From: Rathayibacter sp. SW19
Lineage (GTDB): Bacteria > Actinomycetota > Actinomycetes > Actinomycetales > Microbacteriaceae
NCBI RefSeq assembly: GCF_030866825.1
Contig: NZ_CP133020.1
Location: 1,674,001 to 1,738,000, forward strand
DNA: 64,000 nt
Direction: 5' to 3'
Shown here: piece after piece, positions 32,287 through 41,735 of the stretch
Numbering within the stretch: the stretch's first letter is position 1
Layout of the letters: every line of letters starts with the position of its first letter
The notes under the pieces: model-generated
Databases searched by the model: none
What the model saw: the letters and a program-made list of their open reading frames with translations, nothing else
What the model was told of the DNA's origin: nothing
Translations under genes and position numbers: made by a program

Positions 32287-33042
32287 CTATTTCAGTGGGC
32301 CCGGCCGCCCGTGGCCCGGGCACACCAGACGCGGGTGGGAAGCCGTGATCGCTTGGATCGTCATCTCCGCCTGGGGGCGGGTGCTGGTCAGGAAGTTCGG
32401 CAGCCGAACGAGTCGGCCTCGCGAGATTCGAGCGGCATCGCCGATGAACGCCACACCACTCCAGCGCACGACATGGTGCCCCGGCGTGTGGCCGGGTGCG
32501 GGCACTGCGGTAACCCCTGGGGCGATCTCGACCTCGTCGTGGTCGGGTAGTTCGGTGAACTCGGGGAGGTCGGCACGGCCAAGGAATCCCGAGTTCAGCA
32601 TCCAGCGTCGCATGCGTGTCGAGGGTGCTGCTTCGCGGCGCACGATCGCTATGTCTGCAGCCCCTAGCCACACTCGAGCACCCGTCGCGTTCTGCACGGC
32701 GGCTGCACCGCCCATGTGGTCGGCGTCGTAGTGCGTCAGCACGATGTCCGTTATCGGGCGGATGCGCGCACCAGCCAGTTCGCTGACGACTGCGCCCGCA
32801 CTGGACGGGAGACCTGTGTCGACGAGGACGGAGCGGTCATCCAATTCGATGAGGTAGGCGTTGCCGGCGCGCGGTCGCTCGAGTTGATACAGGGAGCCGA
32901 TGATGTCGCGCACGTTCAGATCGTAAGCCAGTTTCTGCGTTCCGAACTCGTTGATTTGTCGCAGCATCGCGGGTGCCGACGACGCACGCAATGTCCCTCG
33001 AGTCGATATCAATCCAGACGTAGACCACGATCCGTCCCCCAC
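32287..33042 (-). CDS. MBL-fold metallo-hydrolase
   Basis: Up to 251 residues. The metal-binding motif is THYDADHMGG (H-x-D-x-D-H rather than H-x-H-x-D-H). PAPGHTPGHHVV gives the third-site His, FIGDAA the bridging Asp, and CPGHG near the end the last His. The substrate is unknown, and members include lactonases and glyoxalase-II-like enzymes. The first 25 residues look unconserved, and ATG 32967 (MLRQINEFG) is a better candidate start by content, though neither has a good Shine-Dalgarno sequence. Confidence 0.8.
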   Translation of the reverse strand: MGDGSWSTSGLISTRGTLRASSAPAMLRQINEFGTQKLAYDLNVRDIIGSLYQLERPRAGNAYLIELDDRSVLVDTGLPSSAGAVVSELAGARIRPITDIVLTHYDADHMGGAAAVQNATGARVWLGAADIAIVRREAAPSTRMRRWMLNSGFLGRADLPEFTELPDHDEVEIAPGVTAVPAPGHTPGHHVVRWSGVAFIGDAARISRGRLVRLPNFLTSTRPQAEMTIQAITASHPRLVCPGHGRPGPLK

Positions 33043-33130
33043 GACAATCGCGTCCCGGGCGCATCCAAGATACGGCCGTCGTCAACTCTCGGTGGCAAGA
33101 GCTCGACCGAGCGGGGTCGGTCACAATATG

Positions 33131-33203
33131 TGCCCCCAGTAGGATTTGAACCTACGGCCTTCTGCTCCGGAGGCAGACGCTCTATCCCCTGAGCTATGGG
33201 GGC
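33131..33203 (-). tRNA. tRNA-Arg (anticodon CCG)
   Basis: Read on the minus strand. Acceptor GCCCCCA pairs with TGGGGGC. The D-arm is GCTC/GAGC, the anticodon stem TCTGC/GCAGA closes the loop CTCCGGA with CCG in the middle, and the T-arm is GTAGG TTCAAAT CCTAC. The discriminator is A and CCA is not encoded. It reads the CGG codon. Confidence 0.95.
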
Positions 33204-33247
33204 CCGGGAGTGCTCGTCAACATTAGCATCCACCGGCGGATGCTGCG

Positions 33248-33889
33248 TCAGCCTTTGGGCAGGTTGCCCAGCACCGCAGCGACCAGCGGCTGCGGGTCCC
33301 CTGGTTCCGCGAAGTCCGCCGAACGCAGGACGACCCAGTAGCCGTTCGAGAAAGCCTGCACCTCGCCGATGCCGCCGACGACCGTGAAGTAACCCTCTAC
33401 GGTCGGCGGAACACCGTAGGTCGGCACGACATGGCTGCTCGTCGCGGCCGTGTCCTTCAGCCCCGTCACGGCGGATGCGGCCGGGTGCGCGATCGCCACC
33501 TCGATGACGGCATTGCTTGTCTGGTTCAGGTACCCGCAAGAGACGCCCTTCATCGCGACGGCCGCGGCCGGATTCGTGTTCGCCTTCGGGCTGTAGCCGG
33601 GGTCCGTGCCGTAATTCGGATTGAAGTCGTACAGCTGCTGCGCAGTGACCACCTGATCACACGTCAGGCTGACCGGCGTCGGCGGATCCGCGGGTGTCGG
33701 GGTCGAGGTGACGGTCGCGGTGGAACTCGGCACACCGGCCGGAGTGCCGCCCGCAGTCGTTGCGGGCGATGACGGAGCACCGGTGCACGCTGCGAGCGTC
33801 CCGACGATGGTGAGCCCGACGGCAAAAGCGAAAACAGCGCCCGCTGCGCGCCGAAGACCTGGGCGCCGATGAGGTGAGTACTGGAGCAT
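33248..33889 (-). CDS. Secreted lipoprotein of unknown function
   Basis: 213 residues. A basic start, hydrophobic stretch and lipobox LAAC (Cys35) make a type II signal peptide. A Thr/Pro/Ser-rich linker (about 38-72) precedes a domain with two cysteines (VSLTCDQVV and GVSCGYL) that may form a disulfide. It resembles DUF3558-like actinobacterial lipoproteins in layout, but I would not assign it. Convergent with the MBL gene through the tRNA. Confidence 0.7.
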   Translation of the reverse strand: MLQYSPHRRPGLRRAAGAVFAFAVGLTIVGTLAACTGAPSSPATTAGGTPAGVPSSTATVTSTPTPADPPTPVSLTCDQVVTAQQLYDFNPNYGTDPGYSPKANTNPAAAVAMKGVSCGYLNQTSNAVIEVAIAHPAASAVTGLKDTAATSSHVVPTYGVPPTVEGYFTVVGGIGEVQAFSNGYWVVLRSADFAEPGDPQPLVAAVLGNLPKG

Positions 33890-34089
33890 ATGACGACCTT
33901 CGTGACACGAGAACGAAGTGCGCGGTCCGACGGTGGTCCGCTCATGCGACGCGAGGACGCGTGCTCAGGAACCCTATCAACTGATGCATGTGCGTTCCCG
34001 CATTTGCGATGCTGACGGCACGCCGATTCCAGCTTCCGACCGCGGAATCGCGCGGAACAATGCGCATCAGACGCCCAGCCGCCCCCCGG

Positions 34090-34095
34090 TAGAAT
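34090..34095 (+). promoter_or_regulatory. -10 box TAGAAT of argS
   Basis: TAGAAT ends 2 nt before ATG 34098 and 8 nt before GTG 34104. The distance suits a leaderless message starting with the GTG. No Shine-Dalgarno sequence is visible. Confidence 0.5.
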
Positions 34096-34097
34096 CG

Positions 34098-35774
34098 ATG
34101 CTCGTGACTCCCGAACAACTTGCTGCGACCCTGTACGACATCATTCAGCCGATTGTCGCGCGTCGCCGTGAGTCGAACGGCTCCGACCTGGCATTCGAAC
34201 CGAGTGCGGTCGCGTTGGAACGCCCGAAGAATCGCGAGCACGGCGACTGGGCCACCAACGTCGCGATGCGGCTGGCCAAGCCGCTGGGAGCGAATCCGCG
34301 CGAGCTGGCCGCAGAGATTGCGGATGCCGCATCCGGAATCGACGGCGTCGCATCCGCAGAAGTGGCCGGGCCCGGTTTCATCAACTTCCGCCTGGACGCG
34401 GCGGCCGCAGGACTGCTCGCGAAGACGATCGTCGACGCGGGGGAGGCGTTCGGCACAGGTCATCTGTACGACGGCATCCGGATCAATCTCGAGTTCGTGT
34501 CTGCGAACCCGACGGGGCCGATCCACATGGGCGGAGTGCGCTGGGCGGCCGTCGGCGACAGTCTCGCGCGCGTGCTCGCGGCAGAGGGTGCTGAGGTCAC
34601 CCGCGAGTACTACTTCAACGACCACGGTTCGCAGATCGACCGATTCGCCCGCAGTCTCCTCGCCGCGTACCTCGGCGAGGAGACCCCGGAAGACGGCTAC
34701 GGGGGAGCCTACATCGGCGACATCGCCGAGCAGGTCGTCACCCGCTACGACGGAGACCTCGCGGCGTTGCCCCGCGAGGACCAGCAGGAAGTGTTCCGCT
34801 CAATAGGCACCGAACTGATGTTCGCCGAGATCACATCGAAGCTACACGGGTTCGGCGTCGACTTCGACGTCTACTTCCACGAGGACTCCCTGCACGAATC
34901 CGGTGCGGTCGACCGTGCGATCGAGCGGCTGCGCGAACTCGGCCACGTTTTCGAGGAGGACGGCGCCATCTGGCTGCGCACTACCACGTTCGGGGACGAC
35001 CGCGACCGTGTCATCATCCGCAGCAACGGCGAGCCGGCGTACATCTCCGGCGACCTCGGCTACTACCTGAACAAGCGTGAGCGCGGCTTCGATCAGAATC
35101 TGATCATGCTCGGCGCCGACCACCACGGCTACATCGGCCGCATGATGGCTATGGTCGAGGCGTTCGGCGACGAGCCCGGCATCAACCTGCAGATCCTGAT
35201 CGGTCAGATGGTCAGCCTGCTGCGCGACGGCGAACCGGTCAAGATGTCCAAGCGCGCAGGCAACATCGTCACCCTCGACGACCTCGTCGACGCCGTCGGT
35301 GTGGATGCCGGCCGCTATGCACTCGTGCGCTCCTCCAGCGACTCGCCGCTGGAGATCGACCTCGACCTGCTCGGCAAGCACACGAACGAGAACCCTGTGT
35401 TCTATGTGCAATACGCGCACGCACGCACCCGGTCCGTTGACCGCAACGCGGCGGCGTCCGGAGTCGACCGCAGCGCGTTCGCCCCTGAGCTGTTGACCCA
35501 CGAGACCGAATCGGCGCTGCTCGGCGCTTTGCAGGAGTATCCGCGGATCGTCGCACTTGCAGCCGAATTGCGTGAGCCGCATCGCATCGCCCGCTTCATC
35601 GAAGAGATCGCCGGGCTCTACCACCGCTGGTACGACAACTGCCGGGTCATTCCGCTCGGCGACGAGCCCGTCGGTGACGTGCATCGCACCCGATTGTGGC
35701 TGAACGACGCAGCGGGCCAGGTCATCCGCAACGGGCTCGGCCTGGTCGGCGTGTCCGCTCCAGAACGGATGTAG
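34098..35774 (+). CDS. argS: Arginyl-tRNA synthetase
   Basis: 558-residue class I synthetase that charges tRNA-Arg. The N-terminal Add-1 domain includes EPSAVALERPKNREHGDWATNVAMRLAKPLG. The HIGH-like motif is PTGPIHMGGVRWAAVGDSLARVL and the KMSKS-like motif is VKMSKRAGN. The C-terminal part ends RLWLNDAAGQVIRNGLGLVGVSAPERM, typical of the DALR domain. Start ATG 34098, or GTG 34104 if the mRNA is leaderless. First gene of the conserved argS-lysA-hom-thrC-thrB-rho block. Confidence 0.96.
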   Translation: MLVTPEQLAATLYDIIQPIVARRRESNGSDLAFEPSAVALERPKNREHGDWATNVAMRLAKPLGANPRELAAEIADAASGIDGVASAEVAGPGFINFRLDAAAAGLLAKTIVDAGEAFGTGHLYDGIRINLEFVSANPTGPIHMGGVRWAAVGDSLARVLAAEGAEVTREYYFNDHGSQIDRFARSLLAAYLGEETPEDGYGGAYIGDIAEQVVTRYDGDLAALPREDQQEVFRSIGTELMFAEITSKLHGFGVDFDVYFHEDSLHESGAVDRAIERLRELGHVFEEDGAIWLRTTTFGDDRDRVIIRSNGEPAYISGDLGYYLNKRERGFDQNLIMLGADHHGYIGRMMAMVEAFGDEPGINLQILIGQMVSLLRDGEPVKMSKRAGNIVTLDDLVDAVGVDAGRYALVRSSSDSPLEIDLDLLGKHTNENPVFYVQYAHARTRSVDRNAAASGVDRSAFAPELLTHETESALLGALQEYPRIVALAAELREPHRIARFIEEIAGLYHRWYDNCRVIPLGDEPVGDVHRTRLWLNDAAGQVIRNGLGLVGVSAPERM

Positions 35775-35831
35775 CGGGGAACGAAGTATGACGATGAGCG
35801 GCATAGACCTGATCGGCGATCGGAGGGCGCG

Positions 35832-36647
35832 TTGACGGCCAGAGAAACCATCAGCGATTCCGCAACGACGGAAAGGTTCATACCGCTTCGGACGACCGCG
35901 CCGCGCCGACCCCGTTGGTTGCTCATTTTCGCGTCGGTATTCGCCGCCGTGGTCGTGCTCGCGGCATTCTTCTTCGTTGCGGATGCGATCATCCGGTCAT
36001 CAGCCGAGACCGGCGTCGCCAAACAGATCAGTTCGGAGCTGCCCGCAAACGTTGTGGCAAAGGACTTGACCGTTCAGATCGGAGGCGTCTCAGTGATCGG
36101 GCAATATCTTGCCGGGTCGTTCGATGAGGTGACGCTGACCGCGAAACAGGTGACGATCAACGGCGTGCCGGTGCACGCTACGATCGTCGGTCACGGCGTG
36201 CCCACAGACCTGGCCAAGCCGACAAAGTCGATCACGAGCACGCTGACGATCTCCGAGGATGCCGCAAACAAGCTTGTCACGGTTCCCGGGGCGACCTCCC
36301 AACTTGTGTTCGGGGCCGGCACCATCGGCTACAGCGGTTCAGCGCACGTGTTCGGCTTCCCGATCTCGTTCGAAGCGACCGCGACGCCGAAAGCCGACGG
36401 GCTGGACATCCTGCTGGCACCGAAATCGGTGAAGATCACCGGCGGGCCAGCCCAGGTCGACCTTGGTGCCGTGGTCACCCAGTTGATCGGGAACAAACCG
36501 TTCCCTGTTTGCGTCGCGCAATATCTGCCGAAAGGTGCCACTGTCACCAATGTCGAGGTGACGTCGAATGCCGCAGTCGTCACCGTGTCTGCCGAGGACA
36601 TCGTTCTCGACAAGGCCACGTTCGACACCCACGCGCGCTGTTCGTAA
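35832..36647 (+). CDS. DUF2993 (LmeA-like) lipid-binding domain protein
   Basis: 271 residues. One N-terminal membrane helix (about 28-50) anchors an extracellular DUF2993 domain, recognised from ETGVAKQISSELPANVVAKDLTVQIGGVSVIGQYLAGSFDEVTLTAKQVTI. LmeA, a member in mycobacteria, supports lipomannan elongation, so envelope lipid handling is plausible here. It starts with TTG 35832, five bases after GGAGG. It lies between argS and lysA, a position found in related genomes. Confidence 0.78.
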   Translation: MTARETISDSATTERFIPLRTTAPRRPRWLLIFASVFAAVVVLAAFFFVADAIIRSSAETGVAKQISSELPANVVAKDLTVQIGGVSVIGQYLAGSFDEVTLTAKQVTINGVPVHATIVGHGVPTDLAKPTKSITSTLTISEDAANKLVTVPGATSQLVFGAGTIGYSGSAHVFGFPISFEATATPKADGLDILLAPKSVKITGGPAQVDLGAVVTQLIGNKPFPVCVAQYLPKGATVTNVEVTSNAAVVTVSAEDIVLDKATFDTHARCS

Positions 36648-36675
36648 CCAATTATCGGCGGGTCGGCATTCTCGG

Positions 36676-36681
36676 TAGACT
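36676..36681 (+). promoter_or_regulatory. -10 box TAGACT upstream of lysA
   Basis: TAGACT with a weak TTATCG 18 bp before it. It would give a leader of about 115 nt before GTG 36799, in which I see no known riboswitch. Confidence 0.35.
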
Positions 36682-36798
36682 TCGACACGTTCGCAATCGG
36701 CTCGCCGCCCGCGCGACCGACGGCTTCAGGGGCCAATCCGGGTCCGCTCGCCATCCCCTTATGTCTAGTCGTCTGATCTGCCCTGCGAGGTTTCATCC

Positions 36799-38229
36799 GT
36801 GGTCGCCAACCCGCTCGCCCCATCGTGGCTGCACGAGCCGGCCGACGCCAATGCGCTCGAGCCTGGCCTCTGGCCGGCCGCTAGCCGCAGGAGCGACGAC
36901 GGTGCGTTGAGCATCGCCGGCGTGAGTGCGCAGGAGCTGGCCGCGCAGTTCGGCACGCCCCTGTACATCATCGACGAAGCGGATGTCCGTGCGCGCGCCG
37001 CCGACGCGCTCGCGGCCTTTACCGATGCGGTCGGCCGGATCGGCGCATCCGCGAAGGTTTACTACGCGGGCAAGGCGTTTCTCAGCACCCAGATCGCGCG
37101 CTGGGTCTCCGATGCCGGCCTCAACATCGATGTCTGCAGCGGGGGAGAGCTCGCCGTTGTGCTTGCGGCGGGGGTCGATCCGCAGCGGCTGGGTTTCCAC
37201 GGCAATAACAAGTCGGTTGCGGAGATCGATCGGGCCGTGGCCGTCGGTGTTGGTGCGATTGTCATCGACAGCGAGCAGGAGATCGCTCGCGTGGCGGCGG
37301 CGGCGCGCAAACACGGTGTCGTGCAACGCGTGCGGCTGCGTGTGAACAGCGGAGTGCACGCGCACACTCACGAATTTCTCGCCACGGCCCACGAGGATCA
37401 GAAGTTCGGCGTGCCGCTGGACCAGGCGCAGCGACTCGGGTCGGCGATTCGCGCAGAATCGAGCCTGTCATTCCTCGGACTGCACTGCCACATCGGATCG
37501 CAGATCTTCGGCTCAGACGGATTCGCAGAGTCGGCGGCCCGCGTTTTAGACGTTCACGCGCGCCTGCTGGCCGACGGCCCAGTGCCCGAACTCAATTTGG
37601 GGGGCGGCTTCGGCATCGCGTATACGAGCGTCGATGAACCGTTGGTGCTCGCGCAGCTCGCCTCCCAGATCGCGGGCGCCGTCGCGGCATCGTGCGACCG
37701 GCTCGGCATCCCGGTGCCGACCGTCGCTTTCGAACCGGGCCGGGCGATCGTCGGACCGGCAGGCCTGACCCTGTACACGGTCGGCACGACCAAGCCGGTC
37801 AGCGTACTGATCGACGGGGCGAGCGCTGATCGTCTCTACGTCAGCGTCGACGGAGGCATGAGCGACAACGCCCGCTACGTTCTCTACGGCGCCGACTACT
37901 CTGTTCGCATTGCAAACCGAACATCGGATGCCGCGCCGGCGCTGGTGCGGATCGCCGGCAAACACTGCGAATCCGGCGATATCGTTGTCGATGCCGACTA
38001 CCTGCCGAGCGATGTCGCCCCCGGTGATCTGCTCGCGGTGCCCGCGACCGGCGCATATTGCTGGTCGCTGTCGAGCAACTACAACTACCTGCCGCGGCCG
38101 GCCGTTGTTGCTGTCTTGGACGGCCACGCTCGCATCATCGTGCGCGGCGAGACAGAGGACGACTTGCTTGCTCATGATGTCCGCCTGCCCGCTTTGGAAT
38201 CCTCATCGACAACCAAGGAGCAGCTGTGA
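36799..38229 (+). CDS. lysA: Diaminopimelate decarboxylase
   Basis: A 476-residue PLP enzyme that makes lysine from meso-diaminopimelate, the last step of the pathway. The PLP lysine is in VYYAGKAFLS. HCHIGSQI, NLGGGFGIAY, FEPGRAIVG and the C-terminal CESGDIV and GAYCWSLSSNYNYLPRPA (active-site Cys and Tyr) all fit. Start GTG 36799. Its TGA overlaps the GTG of hom (4-bp overlap), so it heads the lysA-hom-thrC-thrB unit. Confidence 0.95.
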   Translation: MVANPLAPSWLHEPADANALEPGLWPAASRRSDDGALSIAGVSAQELAAQFGTPLYIIDEADVRARAADALAAFTDAVGRIGASAKVYYAGKAFLSTQIARWVSDAGLNIDVCSGGELAVVLAAGVDPQRLGFHGNNKSVAEIDRAVAVGVGAIVIDSEQEIARVAAAARKHGVVQRVRLRVNSGVHAHTHEFLATAHEDQKFGVPLDQAQRLGSAIRAESSLSFLGLHCHIGSQIFGSDGFAESAARVLDVHARLLADGPVPELNLGGGFGIAYTSVDEPLVLAQLASQIAGAVAASCDRLGIPVPTVAFEPGRAIVGPAGLTLYTVGTTKPVSVLIDGASADRLYVSVDGGMSDNARYVLYGADYSVRIANRTSDAAPALVRIAGKHCESGDIVVDADYLPSDVAPGDLLAVPATGAYCWSLSSNYNYLPRPAVVAVLDGHARIIVRGETEDDLLAHDVRLPALESSSTTKEQL

Positions 38230-39560
38230 TCGCATACCGGGGCCTGAAAGTGGCCTTGCTCGGCGCCGGCTCGGTCGGCTCCCAGGTCGCGCGTTTGCTT
38301 CTCGGGCAAGGCGAGGAACTCGCATCACGTGTCGGTGCACCCCTGGAACTCGTCGGAATCGCCGTGCGCGATCTGGATGCCGCACGCGACGTTGAACTGC
38401 CGCGCGAGCTCTTGACGACGGATGCGTCCTCACTGATCCTCAGCGCCGACATCGTCGTGGAACTGATGGGCGGAATCGAGCCGGCGCGCAGCCACGTGTT
38501 GCAGGCGTTGAACTCCGGCGCAGACGTGATCACCGGCAACAAGGCGCTACTGGCCACGCACGGCCGGGAACTGTTCGAAGCCGCTGAACAGGTCGGCGCC
38601 CAGTTGTATTACGAGGCCGCGGTGGGCGGCGCGATTCCGATCATCCGTCCATTGCGCGACAGCCTTGCCGGCGATCAAGTCACGCGCATCCTCGGAATCG
38701 TCAACGGCACGACGAACTTCGTCCTCGACCGCATGGACACCTTCGGCGACAGCCTCGAAACAGCGCTCGCCCTCGCGACGGAACTCGGTTTCGCGGAGGC
38801 GGATCCGACCGCCGATATCGGTGGCTACGATGCCGCCCAGAAAGCTGCGATCCTCGCCAGCCTCGCATTCCACACAACGGTGCCGTTGGAGTCCGTGCAT
38901 CGTGAAGGCATCACGGGCATCACCCTCGAGCAGGTGAACGAGGCACGTCGTGCCGGCTACGTCGTGAAGCTGCTCGCGATCTGCGAACGGCTCACCGATG
39001 CGGGCTCGGGTGAGACAGGCGTCTCGGCACGCGTATATCCGGCGCTCGTGCCGCGCGATCACCCGCTGGCCGCCGTGCACGGTGGCAACAACGCGGTTTT
39101 CGTTCAGGCTGCGGCTGCGGGCGACCTGATGTTCTACGGGGCCGGCGCAGGCGGCCTGCAAACGGCATCCGCTGTGCTCGGCGATGTGGTCTCTGCCGCA
39201 CGACGGCATGTCGCAGGCGGGCCGGGCGTCGCCGAGTCGACCCACGCCAACCTGCCGATCCTGCCGATCTCCAGCATCACCACCCGATATCAGATCACGC
39301 TCCACGTCGTCGACGAGCCGGGCGTGCTCGCCCGAATCGCGCAAGTGTTCAGCGATCACGGCGTCTCGGTCGAGACGCTCGTGCAGTCGGCGGCGATCGA
39401 TCGCTCTGCGCCCGGTGAACCCCCGGCGCCCGCCACCGCTACCCTGGTAATCGGAACCCACCAAGCGTCGGAGGCCGCGCTCGCCGCGACCGTCGCCGCC
39501 CTGCGCGAAAGCGATGCGGTGAGCGCCATCGCATCCGTTCTCCGAGTTGAAGGAGCCTGA
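38226..39560 (+). CDS. hom: Homoserine dehydrogenase
   Basis: 444 residues. The NAD(P) motif is LLGAGSVGSQVARLL. ALNSGADVITGNKALLATHG, YYEAAVGGAIPIIRPL, NGTTNFVLDRM and EADPTADIGGYDAAQKAAIL are the catalytic and substrate blocks. An ACT domain closes the protein (ITLHVVDEPGVLARIAQVFSDHGVSVETLVQ), as expected for threonine-feedback-inhibited enzymes. It converts aspartate semialdehyde to homoserine, feeding both ThrB and MetX. It overlaps lysA and is followed 2 bp later by thrC. Confidence 0.95.
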   Translation: MIAYRGLKVALLGAGSVGSQVARLLLGQGEELASRVGAPLELVGIAVRDLDAARDVELPRELLTTDASSLILSADIVVELMGGIEPARSHVLQALNSGADVITGNKALLATHGRELFEAAEQVGAQLYYEAAVGGAIPIIRPLRDSLAGDQVTRILGIVNGTTNFVLDRMDTFGDSLETALALATELGFAEADPTADIGGYDAAQKAAILASLAFHTTVPLESVHREGITGITLEQVNEARRAGYVVKLLAICERLTDAGSGETGVSARVYPALVPRDHPLAAVHGGNNAVFVQAAAAGDLMFYGAGAGGLQTASAVLGDVVSAARRHVAGGPGVAESTHANLPILPISSITTRYQITLHVVDEPGVLARIAQVFSDHGVSVETLVQSAAIDRSAPGEPPAPATATLVIGTHQASEAALAATVAALRESDAVSAIASVLRVEGA

Positions 39561-39562
39561 GT

Positions 39563-40678
39563 TTGTCGGACAAGATCGTGAACAGGCAGTGGAAGGGCGT
39601 TCTGCGCGAGTATGCGGACCGTCTGGATATCTCCGACGCAACCCCCATCGTGACGCTCGGCGAAGGGGGAACACCGCTCATTCCCGCGCCGGCACTTTCG
39701 CAGCGAACCGGCGCGAACATCCACATCAAGTACGAGGGCATGAACCCGACAGGGTCATTCAAAGACCGCGGCATGACGATGGCGATCTCCAAGGCGATCG
39801 AGCATGGCGCGCAGGCGGTCATTTGCGCGTCCACCGGAAACACGTCTGCGTCTGCGGCGGCCTATGCGGCCCACGCCGGCATCAAGGCAGTGGTGCTCGT
39901 GCCCGAGGGCAAGATCGCGATGGGCAAACTCAGCCAAGCCATCGCGCACGATGCTGAACTGATCCAGGTGCAGGGCAACTTCGACGACTGCTTGGACATC
40001 GCCAGGGAACTGGCTGCGCACTACCGCGTGCACCTGGTGAATTCGGTGAACCCGGACCGCATCGAAGGCCAGAAGACTGCGGCTTTCGAAATCGTCGAGG
40101 TGCTCGGGGATGCCCCGGACATCCACATCGTTCCGGTCGGCAATGCCGGCAACTACACCGCGTATACCCGCGGTTACTCTGAGGAACTCGACCGCGGTGC
40201 GACGACAAAGCTGCCGCGGATGCTCGGCTTCCAGGCAGCCGGCAGCGCTCCGATCGTGCTTGGCCAGCCCGTCAAGAACCCCGAGACGATCGCAAGCGCG
40301 ATCCGGATCGGCAACCCCGCGTCGTGGGAACTGGCGCTTGCGGCCCGAGATGCGACCGGCGGATACTTCGGAGCGATCGACGACACGAAGATCCTCGAGG
40401 CATACCGTCTGCTCGCGGCAGAGGTTGGCATTTTCGTTGAGCCGGCCAGTGCGATCAGCGTCGCCGGGCTGCTCGAGCGCAGCGCGGCCGGAGTGATCCC
40501 CGCCGGTTCGACGGTCGTGCTCACCGTCACCGGCCATGGGCTCAAAGACCCGCAGTGGGCGCTGCGCCGCGCGGACGGCAGTGATGTGCAACCAAAGGTT
40601 GTCGCAGCCGACACGGCAGCGGTCGCTGCGGTCGTCGGGCTTGACCCCGTTGCCCGCGCCGCAGAGGCCGACGCATGA
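39563..40678 (+). CDS. thrC: Threonine synthase
   Basis: 371-residue PLP enzyme that turns O-phosphohomoserine into threonine. The PLP lysine is in NPTGSFKDRGMTMA, the glycine-rich phosphate loop is VGNAGNYTAYTRGY, and EPASAISVAGLLE is the substrate-side helix. It starts with TTG 39563 after GGAG. A 4-bp overlap links it to thrB. The short class without the long N-terminal domain is usual in actinobacteria. Confidence 0.95.
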   Translation: MSDKIVNRQWKGVLREYADRLDISDATPIVTLGEGGTPLIPAPALSQRTGANIHIKYEGMNPTGSFKDRGMTMAISKAIEHGAQAVICASTGNTSASAAAYAAHAGIKAVVLVPEGKIAMGKLSQAIAHDAELIQVQGNFDDCLDIARELAAHYRVHLVNSVNPDRIEGQKTAAFEIVEVLGDAPDIHIVPVGNAGNYTAYTRGYSEELDRGATTKLPRMLGFQAAGSAPIVLGQPVKNPETIASAIRIGNPASWELALAARDATGGYFGAIDDTKILEAYRLLAAEVGIFVEPASAISVAGLLERSAAGVIPAGSTVVLTVTGHGLKDPQWALRRADGSDVQPKVVAADTAAVAAVVGLDPVARAAEADA

Positions 40679-41712
40679 CGGTTGCGCAAGACTCGTCGCT
40701 CGGTGCGGATGCGGTCCGTGCGGATGCGCTCGGTGCGGATGCGGTGACCGAACGCGTTGCCGGTGCAGTGGTCGGCCGGCGGGTTACAGTGAAGGTGCCC
40801 GCTACCACCGCCAATCTCGGTCCTGGCTTTGACACACTCGGACTCGCACTGTCGCTGTATGACGAACTCGAGGTGAGCGTTCGCGCGGAGCCAGGGGTGC
40901 ACGTCGAGGTGCACGGCATCGGCGAAGGCCAGGTTCCGACGGATGAGACGAACCTCGTCGCACAGGCGATTGCGCACGCTTTCACGCACTACGGCCTCGA
41001 ACTGCCCGGCCTCGAGCTCATTGCGCACAACGTGATCCCACACGGGCGAGGCCTCGGGTCTTCTGGTGCGGCGATCGTGTCCGGCATCATGGCAGCCCGC
41101 GGGCTCCTTCAGGGGATCGTCGCGATGAGTTCCCACGAGCTTTTGACGCTCGCCACGGAGATGGAGGGGCATCCCGACAATGTGGCCCCGGCGCTTTTCG
41201 GCGGATTGACGATCGCCTGGGTCGACGAGAACGGCCCACAGGCCAAGAAGTTGATGGCGCACCGAGGTGTGTCGCCGTTGGTGTTCGTGCCGGAAACAGA
41301 GATGTCAACAGCACTCGCTCGCAGCCTGCAACCGCAATCGGTGCCGCACGAGGATGCTGTGTTCAACGTTTCGCGGTCCGCCCTGCTGATCGCGGCTCTC
41401 ATCCAGAGCCCCGAACTCCTGCTGGCGGCGACAGAGGACAAGCTCCACCAGAGCTACCGCGCCTCTGCGATGCCCGAAACGGATCGGCTGATCACGCTGC
41501 TGCGCGCTTCCGGGTTTGCGGCCGTCGTGTCCGGCGCAGGACCATCCATCCTCGTGCTGTGCAACGATCCGGCACAGCGGCTTGCCGCAGCAGAACTGGT
41601 TGCCAAGCAAGCAGTAACGCCGTGGCAGGCGCTCATGCTGGCGGTCGATTTCAAAGGCGCAACCGTCACGGCAGTGCCCGCGAATGCCCCGGACGCGCCC
41701 GTCCGTGTGTGA
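40675..41712 (+). CDS. thrB: Homoserine kinase with repeat-derived N-terminal extension
   Basis: A GHMP kinase of 345 residues that phosphorylates homoserine. The blocks VKVPATTANLGPGFDTLGLAL and PHGRGLGSSGAAIVSG (ATP loop) identify it, and SGAGPSILVL is motif 3. The first 35 residues include GADAVRADALGADAV from a 15-bp repeat and are extra relative to the family. ATG 40675 overlaps the thrC stop, and GTG 40744 (VTERVAG) would omit the repeats. I favour 40675 because of the coupling. Confidence 0.93.
   Translation: MTVAQDSSLGADAVRADALGADAVTERVAGAVVGRRVTVKVPATTANLGPGFDTLGLALSLYDELEVSVRAEPGVHVEVHGIGEGQVPTDETNLVAQAIAHAFTHYGLELPGLELIAHNVIPHGRGLGSSGAAIVSGIMAARGLLQGIVAMSSHELLTLATEMEGHPDNVAPALFGGLTIAWVDENGPQAKKLMAHRGVSPLVFVPETEMSTALARSLQPQSVPHEDAVFNVSRSALLIAALIQSPELLLAATEDKLHQSYRASAMPETDRLITLLRASGFAAVVSGAGPSILVLCNDPAQRLAAAELVAKQAVTPWQALMLAVDFKGATVTAVPANAPDAPVRV
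40699..40743 (+). repeat. 15-bp tandem repeat (CTCGGTGCGGATGCG), three units in thrB
   Basis: Units at 40699, 40714 and 40729. The first and third are identical and the second has two changes. They lie just after the start codon of thrB. Confidence 0.85.
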
Positions 41713-41735
41713 GCAAGCCGGGCAAGGGATGGTGT

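Noticed and set aside
33060..33210. Protein-like reading through the tRNA (GIERLPPEQKAVGSNPTGGT)
   Set aside because: This is the familiar false translation of a tRNA gene. The tRNA-Arg fold is complete.
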